DNA of 50,869 nt, from positions 1-50,869 of IMG/VR virus record IMGVR_UViG_3300032205_000002. One strand, written 5' to 3'. Shown piece after piece: positions 23,238 through 29,700 of this stretch (within the stretch, counting starts at the first letter, position 1; the number at the start of each line of letters is the position of its first letter). Made by a program: the position numbers and the translations under genes. The notes below the pieces were generated by a model, which saw nothing but the letters and a program-made list of their open reading frames with translations, was not told the DNA's origin and did no database searches. This DNA comes from a virus.

Positions 23238-23630
23238 ATGAACAAGATCAAGGCGACGCTTGCCGCGTTCGCTCTCATGCTGGGCCTCAGCTTCGGGCTC
23301 AGCGTCGCAACGCCCGGTCCGGCGCTGGCCAACGGTGCGTGCAGCAGCAACCAGCTCTGCCTGTACCCGTGCTACCTGTCAGGGTCGTGCAACGCCTGGT
23401 TCCGGTCCACCGTCGCGTCGGGCTGCTACCCGACCGGCGCGGACGGGCTCAACCACCTCACCTACTCGGTGAAGAACAACACGGCGAAGAACATCGACGT
23501 GTTCCACACCAGCAACTGCACGGGTGTCTACTCCACCCTCTACGCCCACACCACCGGCAACATGGCGGGCGCGTGGATCGGCGGGAACACGGCCAATCAC
23601 ACGGGAATCGTGTCCTTCTGGGTGCCGTGA
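23238..23630 (+). CDS. Secreted small protein, peptidase inhibitor I36-like
   Basis: A 130-residue preprotein with a clear Sec signal (K-I-K then A-L-M-L-G-L-S-F-G-L, cleavage near A-L-A at residues 30-32). The mature part has Cys residues and the arrangement C-x(5)-C-L-Y...W-F-R-S...S-V-K-N-N-T...C-T-G seen in I36-type inhibitors and related crystallin-fold proteins of Streptomyces. It would be exported by the infected or lysogenic cell. Immediately followed by a strong terminator. Such a host-like secreted protein in a phage is a typical moron. The inhibitor role is inferred from likeness only. Confidence 0.65.
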   Translation: MNKIKATLAAFALMLGLSFGLSVATPGPALANGACSSNQLCLYPCYLSGSCNAWFRSTVASGCYPTGADGLNHLTYSVKNNTAKNIDVFHTSNCTGVYSTLYAHTTGNMAGAWIGGNTANHTGIVSFWVP

Positions 23631-23646
23631 CCGGGCCCTGAACAGC

Positions 23647-23685
23647 AGGAAGGCCCGCCCCTCTTCCCTTGGGGCGGGCCTTCCT
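23647..23685. terminator. Strong bidirectional hairpin terminator
   Basis: Perfect 15-bp stem AGGAAGGCCCGCCCC / GGGGCGGGCCTTCCT with a 9-base loop, between the plus-strand I36-like gene and the minus-strand gene ending at 23692. It separates converging transcripts. Confidence 0.85.
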
Positions 23686-23691
23686 GTGTCT

Positions 23692-23847
23692 TCAGCTCTT
23701 CTTTGACCAGGTGGCGCCCGGCGTGCGCGCCGCGAACACCTTCGCGTCAGTCTCGGTGACGGCGGTGAACTCCTTGATCGTGTTGCCGTCCTTGTCCTTG
23801 ATCGTGTAGTTGCCGAGCGTTGAGCTACTGCCGCATCCACAGCCCAT
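23692..23847 (-). CDS. Small Cys-start protein, DUF7196-like
   Basis: A 51-residue protein beginning M-G-C-G-C-G-S-S-S and continuing with a short beta-hairpin-like part (Y-T-I-K-D-K-D-G-N-T-I) and a basic end. ATG 23847 follows GGAGGAGG. Similar tiny proteins with an M-G-C-G-C start are common in actinophages near the capsid genes; function unknown. Confidence 0.65.
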   Translation of the reverse strand: MGCGCGSSSTLGNYTIKDKDGNTIKEFTAVTETDAKVFAARTPGATWSKKS

Positions 23848-23859
23848 GAGGGCCTCCTC

Positions 23860-25848
23860 CTACTCCTCCGCCAGGGCGGCCATCAGCTCGCCCACGGCCT
23901 CATCGTAGTCGTAGGCGATCTCTGCGGCCTTCGCTGCCGCGACGAGCGACGCCCACTCCTCCTGCTTCGCCTGCTGCTCGGCCGCAGCCTGCTGCTGCTC
24001 GGCGATGCCCCGGGCGATGGCCCGGCCCAGCTCGTTGTAGTCCACCTCGCCGGTGCTCGCGGTGACCGAGTCGGCGTCGTCGATGACGCGCGGAAGGGCC
24101 CCGGCGGCGACGAGGCTGAACAGCTCGGTTTCGTCGGCGGACGCCGTGAGCATCCGGGGGATCGGGAACCCGGCGGTGTTGACGTGCAGGGCGGCCACCA
24201 TCTCCAGGTTGCCTCCGACGCGCCGCCAGTCGCCCGACAGCGGCGCCGCGCTCATCTGCCGGATGGCCGCGTCGTCAGCTTCCGGCGCCAGGACCCCGGC
24301 CACCCAGATGCCGTAGGCGTCCTCCCCGGCCCGCACGTAGGCGCCGACATTGGAGGTCTGGTCGTAGTGCTCGGCGGCTGCTGCGTAGCCCAGGTTCGGC
24401 TTGGCGTGGCCGCCGCCGTAGGTGAGGCGGCCGACGGCGATCGGGCTGCCGTCGTCGGTGCGCAGCTCGCCGGTGTGGAAGTAGGCGTACCCGGTGTTGC
24501 TCTTCGGGGGCTTCACGCAGGAGCTGCCGATACCGACGTGGCAGGTCTCCCAGATGGCCACATGCCCGGAGAGGGTCCGGTCGTCGTGGTTGATGTGCAC
24601 CGGCGACGGGCCGGAAAGCTGCGGGTCGTCGAACGCCGAGCGGGCCGGTGCGAACGTCGCGGTGCCTGCGGATGCCATGAGTGCGGCCATCTTCTCCCCG
24701 GCCTTCCAGTCGTCGGGCAGGCTGCCCTCGCAGCCCTTGCGCTTGGCGATGGCGGTCAACCGCGCCTTGAACTTCGCGTACGGGATCTTCGGGTTGGCGC
24801 GGCCGTACGAGGACACCGCGTCGGGGATGTCGGCGCAGGTGGCGATCGGGAAGCGGCGGCCGTCGGGGTCGACGAAGTCGGCGGCGTCGAGCTTGTTGCG
24901 GACTCCGGCCTTGGTGACGTCGGGGGCGTAGGTGCCGCCGCCGATGCTTCCGCCGGACTGGCCCTGCTCGGCGTCGGTGGTGGGCTCGGCCTGGCCGTTC
25001 TTGTTCGGGCTGGGCAGGCGCCGCTTGGCGAACTCTTCGAAGTCGGCGTCCGAGAGCCAGATGCCGGATTCGTTGGCCAGGACTTCGTCGTCGTCGTTGC
25101 CCTTGACCTTTTCCGGGTCGAGCTTCTTCTTCTTGGCGAACAGCAGGCCGGTGCGCGGGTCAACCGCCAACTCGTCGTCGTTTTCGATCTTGATGTCTTC
25201 GGTCCAGCCCAGCTCGGCGGCCCTGGCGGGGGTGATCGCCGCCGTGGTGCCTTCCGTGTTCGGGTCGTGGGTGTCGATCAGCGTCGCGTGCCCGGCCAGC
25301 TCGGCGAACGCGGGGATGTGCACGAGGGTGGCCGACGCGACCCGCCCGGAGCGGACCATCCGTAGCGACGGGCCGTCGTAGGGCTCCTCGGCCATCACCG
25401 GGTCGGCGCCGCAGCCGCAGTCGGAGCCGGACTTGGCGGCGTGCGCCATCTTCACGGCCTTCAGCTTGGCGGCCTGCTCCTTCTTCCAGACGGCGTACGC
25501 CTTCGGCTCCGGCACCCGCTCCATCTCGGCCTGGTCCAGGTCCACGGACGGGCCGATGACCTTGTTCGCGGTGAACTTCTTCGCGGCGATGGCGGCGTTG
25601 CGGACGTCCTCGGGCCAGGACTCGTCGTCGTAGAACTCCCCCTGGGCGGGGAGCATGCCGTCCTTCTCCTTGCCGATCTTGCTGATGTGCCCGACGATCA
25701 CGGCGTTGTTGTGGCCGCCGGAGTCCTCGGCCACGTACCGGAAGGGCAGCGGCAGGTCCCGGTGCGCCAGTGCGCCGGGGTCGAACTGGCGGCCGTCGCC
25801 GGTCGGCTTGCCGATGACGGCGATCGGCATCTTCCAGGTCGTACCCAT
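23860..25848 (-). CDS. Capsid maturation protease, large form
   Basis: A 662-residue protein. The first part (P-I-A-V-I-G-K-P-T-G-D-G-R-Q-F, later V-G-H-I-S-K-I) and the stretch S-G-R-V-A-S-A-T-L-V-H-I-P-A-F-A-E-L resemble actinophage prohead proteases; the part from about residue 420 (L-S-G-H-V-A-I-W, then G-G-H-A, H-Y-D and S-G-D-W-R-R-V) is a second conserved region of the same group. A helical, Gln/Ala-rich C-terminus could serve as scaffold. Start at ATG 25848 (GGAGAGGGGCAGCGG upstream) is preferred to the longer frame. Catalytic residues cannot be fixed by eye. An exact GATCGAAAAC is coded as I-K-I-E-N. Confidence 0.65.
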   Translation of the reverse strand: MGTTWKMPIAVIGKPTGDGRQFDPGALAHRDLPLPFRYVAEDSGGHNNAVIVGHISKIGKEKDGMLPAQGEFYDDESWPEDVRNAAIAAKKFTANKVIGPSVDLDQAEMERVPEPKAYAVWKKEQAAKLKAVKMAHAAKSGSDCGCGADPVMAEEPYDGPSLRMVRSGRVASATLVHIPAFAELAGHATLIDTHDPNTEGTTAAITPARAAELGWTEDIKIENDDELAVDPRTGLLFAKKKKLDPEKVKGNDDDEVLANESGIWLSDADFEEFAKRRLPSPNKNGQAEPTTDAEQGQSGGSIGGGTYAPDVTKAGVRNKLDAADFVDPDGRRFPIATCADIPDAVSSYGRANPKIPYAKFKARLTAIAKRKGCEGSLPDDWKAGEKMAALMASAGTATFAPARSAFDDPQLSGPSPVHINHDDRTLSGHVAIWETCHVGIGSSCVKPPKSNTGYAYFHTGELRTDDGSPIAVGRLTYGGGHAKPNLGYAAAAEHYDQTSNVGAYVRAGEDAYGIWVAGVLAPEADDAAIRQMSAAPLSGDWRRVGGNLEMVAALHVNTAGFPIPRMLTASADETELFSLVAAGALPRVIDDADSVTASTGEVDYNELGRAIARGIAEQQQAAAEQQAKQEEWASLVAAAKAAEIAYDYDEAVGELMAALAEE
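25180..25189 (-). repeat. Dispersed motif GATCGAAAAC, copy 6
   Basis: Exact sense-direction copy in the protease gene, coded as K-I-E-N. Confidence 0.8.
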
Positions 25849-25889
25849 CCGCTGCCCCTCTCCTTGGTTGTCGATCAGGATACGGCCGG

Positions 25890-26150
25890 TCAGACCCGCT
25901 CGGGCCAGTGCCACGTGTACGGGGCGTTGTCCTCGTCGTAGGCGACTCCGCCTTCGGCGATCGGCCGGAAGTGCAGGCCGGTCGGGTTGAGCACGGCCAG
26001 GCCGACCAGCGGTACGCCATCGGTGACCGCGCCCGCGACCTCGGTGATGGTGGCCGCCCGGCAGACGCTCGGGAACTTGCCGTCAGCGCTGCCCGCGCTG
26101 ACGTAGTGAACAGCCCGGTTGACGCTGGGCTGCTGGGGGTCGGTGAACAT
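25890..26150 (-). CDS. Small head-operon protein
   Basis: An 86-residue protein with the parts H-Y-V-S-A-G-S-A-D-G and C-R-A-A-T-I-T-E-V, then L-N-P-T-G-L-H-F. Similar short proteins appear beside capsid genes in many actinophages with no known function. The ribosome site GGAGAAG follows directly after an exact GATCGAAAAC motif, so binding there could control it. Confidence 0.6.
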   Translation of the reverse strand: MFTDPQQPSVNRAVHYVSAGSADGKFPSVCRAATITEVAGAVTDGVPLVGLAVLNPTGLHFRPIAEGGVAYDEDNAPYTWHWPERV

Positions 26151-26160
26151 CTTCTTCTCC

Positions 26161-26170
26161 GTTTTCGATC
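26161..26170 (-). repeat. Dispersed motif GATCGAAAAC, copy 7 (intergenic)
   Basis: Exact copy in the 19-base gap between two genes, touching the stop codon of one and the ribosome site of the next. Confidence 0.85.
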
Positions 26171-26310
26171 TAGGCGGCGGCCAGGGCGTAGGCGATGCAG
26201 CCCAGTCCGACCAGGATCATGGCGATGCCCCAGGCCAGGTCGGCGATCAGCGCGGCGACCTTCCCGGGCCGGTACATGGTGGCGAGCGAGCGATCCCGCA
26301 GGGCAGTCAC
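26170..26310 (-). CDS. Very small membrane protein
   Basis: A 46-residue protein from GTG 26310 (GTGA overlap with the lipoprotein stop) with one long hydrophobic segment, GIAMILVGLGCIAYALAAA, at the C-terminus. Likely inner-membrane, coupled to the lipoprotein. Function unknown. Confidence 0.6.
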   Translation of the reverse strand: MTALRDRSLATMYRPGKVAALIADLAWGIAMILVGLGCIAYALAAA

Positions 26311-26513
26311 ACCTTCACCCACTCGTACCTGTCGGGGCCGACCCGCTTGCACTCCAACTGGGTCGTGGTCGACTTCCCGTGCTCCGTGTGCGACGAGAAG
26401 TAACTGGAGTCCTTCTTCGGGTCGCATGAGGCTCCGGCGACCGGCTTGCAGCCGGTCGAGGCGGCCAGAACAGCGACGGCGGTAACGGCGAGCGCGAACG
26501 GGCGGATGGTCAC
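26307..26513 (-). CDS. Small lipoprotein
   Basis: A 68-residue preprotein with a signal peptide and lipobox, L-A-A-S-T-G-C (Cys22), followed by a short polar domain with two more Cys. Start GTG 26513 after GGAGGAG. It should be anchored on the outside of the cytoplasmic membrane. Phage lipoproteins made early often block superinfection; that role is inferred. It is the first gene behind a TAnnnT promoter that overlaps a degenerate GATCGAAA site. Confidence 0.7.
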   Translation of the reverse strand: MTIRPFALAVTAVAVLAASTGCKPVAGASCDPKKDSSYFSSHTEHGKSTTTQLECKRVGPDRYEWVKV

Positions 26514-26527
26514 GGTGTTCTCCTCCT

Positions 26528-26545
26528 CTGTCGGCTGCGATGGTA
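26528..26545 (-). promoter_or_regulatory. Promoter, TACCAT-N5-CCGACAG type
   Basis: Reading leftward: CTG-TACCAT, five bases, CCGACAG, then AGGAGGAG ahead of the lipoprotein gene. Immediately upstream, a variant of the dispersed motif (GATCGAAAGAC, about 26555-26565) lies where the spacer to a -35 would be. Confidence 0.6.
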
Positions 26546-26563
26546 CAGACCGGGGTCTTTCGA

Positions 26564-26797
26564 TCAGATGTTCTGCTGGTGGGGGGTGTCTGCCGGATCG
26601 TCCCAGACCTGCCGGGGTGTCCCTTCGATCCGGATGATCAGATCTTGCACATCCTTCGGGACCTGCTCCCAGGACTCGGCCGGGCCGGTGCCGTCCAGGA
26701 CGATCGCCCGCTCGTCCGGGGTGGCGTCGTGCGCGCTGAGGGCGTCCACGACGCGGAAGTACAGCTTCTCCTCCGCGTCGGACATGGGCTGGGTCAC
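26564..26797 (-). CDS. Small acidic protein after the giant gene
   Basis: A 77-residue protein from GTG 26797, overlapping the giant gene stop (GTGA). Helical and acidic with the central part L-D-G-T-G-P-A-E-S-W-E-Q-V-P. Not recognised. Tight coupling to the giant gene suggests it could be a partner, for instance a chaperone or immunity protein for its toxin-like end; this is inference. Confidence 0.55.
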   Translation of the reverse strand: MTQPMSDAEEKLYFRVVDALSAHDATPDERAIVLDGTGPAESWEQVPKDVQDLIIRIEGTPRQVWDDPADTPHQQNI

Positions 26798-29700
26798 TTG
26801 TCGGCCTCCTGGACGATCAGCACGGAACGGTTGAGCCAGTTGAAGGCGGGCAGGCCGGGCTTGGCGACGTGCCGGGCCCAGCCGTGCCGGTCGTTGACGG
26901 TGTCGTGCTCGATCCGGATCCCGTCGATGCCCTTCGATGCGGCCCACCGGCCAGCGTCGTAGAGGGTGCCGTCCTCGTACCGGCCGTTGCCCTTCGCCTT
27001 CGAGGTGGCCGACGAGTTGGCGCGGGCCTGCTTCTCCAGCGTCTTGTAGTGCTCGGTGATCGCCGACTTCGGGATCAGCATCCGCACGACGCTGTTCTTG
27101 CGGCCGTCGGCGTACCCCTCGGCGACGCGCTTCTGGGTGGCCAGGTAGTAGCCGTTGCCGAAGATCCCGCGTCCGTACCAGGCGGTGCCGGTGCGGAAGT
27201 CCTCGTTGATGTCGGCCGCGCTCTTACCGCCGTAGGCGCCCTTCACGCCGCGCCACGCCTCGATGTAGTCGCCGGTCGCCAGCAGCCGGTCGATCTCCGA
27301 CTTCGAGGCGACCGTCGGGGTGTCGTCGAAGCCCTGCATCGCACCGATGGCGGCCAGGCGGCCGTCGGCGGTCTTGCCGTCGTAGGCGACCCGGGCGTGC
27401 TTGACGTCCTGGCGCAGCTTGTCGATGGCCGTCTTGTCGGCGACGAGGTTCTTGCCGGTGGACTTCTTGTGGGCGTGCGGCCAGGCGTTGTAGTTCGCGG
27501 GGAGCTGGCGGCCGCCGGACGGCATCCGTAGCCGGTTCTGCCGCTTGCTGACCGGGCCGGGCCGGGCGATCTGGCCCAGGGTCGTACCGGCGCCGGGCGG
27601 GTACAGGCTGATGACGTTCTGCTCCAGCTTGCCGCCCGCGATGGGGTGGTGCAGCTTGCCCGACTTGTCCAGGGCGCGGATCTCGTCGAGGGTCATCCAC
27701 TTCGCGTCGGAGGTCTCCGCGCGGGCGTGTGCCGTCGACAGGTTCGGCTTGAACATCTCCGGCGCCTGGGCGGCCACCGTCGTGTACTTCCAGGTGCTGC
27801 CGGGGATGGAGTAGGTGTGGTCGCCGTGAATGACGGCGCTCTTGAGCTGGTCGTCCTTCAGGCCCAGCTCTTCGAGGGTCTCGCGGGCAGCGCCCTGGTG
27901 CGGGGTTTCCTTCGAGTCGATCGCGCCGCCGGGGAACGTCCACTTGCCGGGGTCGGAGATGGCCGGGCCGCGCTGGACCATCAGGTAGCGCTCTTCGCCG
28001 GTGTTCTGGTCGACGTGCTTGATCAGCAGACCGGCGGCGCCGTGCTCACCCCACACCCGGGAGTGGCCGGTCGGGTAGATCCACTTGTCGCCGGACTTGC
28101 CCGGGTCGGCGGCCTTGACCAGGGCGCCCTTCAGTGGGGTGGCGTAGCGCTGCTGACCGGGGACGGCGTTGGCCGGTGGGATGATCGCCTGCGGCGGGAC
28201 AGTGCCCGGGGCGGTACCGGCCGGGGTGAACCGGTCGATCAGCAGCTTCGCCTTGTTCGCCGAGGGGCCCTTCGCGGTCGTCTGGATGAACGACAGGTCG
28301 GCGAGCAGGTGCTGCTGTTCCTGCGGGTTGAGCTGGTGGAAGTCGCCGCCGCGCAGCGCACCGTAGGTGGAGAGCTGGTGCGCCATGGTGTGCGACTTGG
28401 GGTGGACGCCGTAGATGGTGTCCAGGGCGGCCTGCACGTGCGGCGGCACGTTCGCCTGCCCGATCGTCGGGGCGACCCCGGCCGGGTTGGCGACGGCTGC
28501 CGCCGCCCCGTGGAACTTCGCGGTGAGCGCCTGCTGCACGGTCGGGTCGCCGAGCGTCTTGATCCGCGCGTCGATGGCCTCCTTGAAGGCGGTGTGCAGG
28601 TCGTCGTAGTCGGCCTTCGACAGGGCGGTGAAGGCGATCTCGGCGTTCCTGTCGGGCTGCTGGTACGTCGGGTCGGCCGCGCCGACGGCGACGATCTGAT
28701 CGGTGTTGATCCTGCCGAAGCCCTTGCCGTGGCCGATGTCGCGGGCGAGGACGGCGTTGTACCGGGTGGCGAGCGGGTTCTTGGCGTCGGAGCCGATCGA
28801 GGTCAGGTCGTTCTCGATCGTGTCCTGGTCGCCGGTCGACATCAGCTTGTACTGGCCGATCGGGACGTCCCGGTAGACCTGCACCCGCGAGGACGGCTCC
28901 ACCACCTTCTGCCCGTAGTTGGCGACATCGGCGGCGTTGCGCAGGCGCCGGTCGCTGTACTGGGTGCGGGTGCCCCGCAGGTGGCTCTTCAGCGCGCCGG
29001 GGAACACCTTCAGCGGGTTGTCTTGCGGCCCGTACGCGTTGACAGGCCCGGACCGTTCGACCTTCCGCTGCAAGTCGTCCAGGTGGTCGTCGATGGCCGC
29101 CTGGACCTGCAACGGCAGGCCCCCGTATTCGGCGGACGTCAGCTTGCGGTAGAAGTCCTGCGAGTCGGAGGAGGCGTAGTGCTTGGAGGCGGCCAGCGCG
29201 GCGTCGAGTGTCGCTCCGTCGAGGGGATGGCCCTGCAACTGGCGCAGCGTGATGATCGTGCCGGTGGCGGCGTGCGGGTTGTTCTGCGACAGGATCCGGT
29301 CGGCCAGGGCCGTCCTCACGAGCTGCTGCGAGGGTGTCGACAGGGCGTGGAACGTCTTCATCCGGGCGTCGGTGACGACCGGGCGGTCGCCGTAGCCGAC
29401 GTTCAGCATGGCGTCCACGAGCTGGCCCTTGGTGGCCGTGGACCAGGGGCTGCCGGTGGTAAGGCCAGTGGAGACGACATGCTCCCGGAACTTGTTGATC
29501 GCTTCGACGTGGATCGGGTGGGTGTTGGCCAGGTCGGCGTCGGAGGAGGCGAACAGGGTGGAGAAGTCGTGCTGGCTCATCCGGGGTGAGCCGTTCCATG
29601 AGTGCTTCATGGAGAGCTGGCTGATCACGTCGTACGGGTTGCCGACCTTGCCGCTGTACTTGTTTTCGATCAAGGTGGAGCGCAGCCACAGCGGCAGGGA

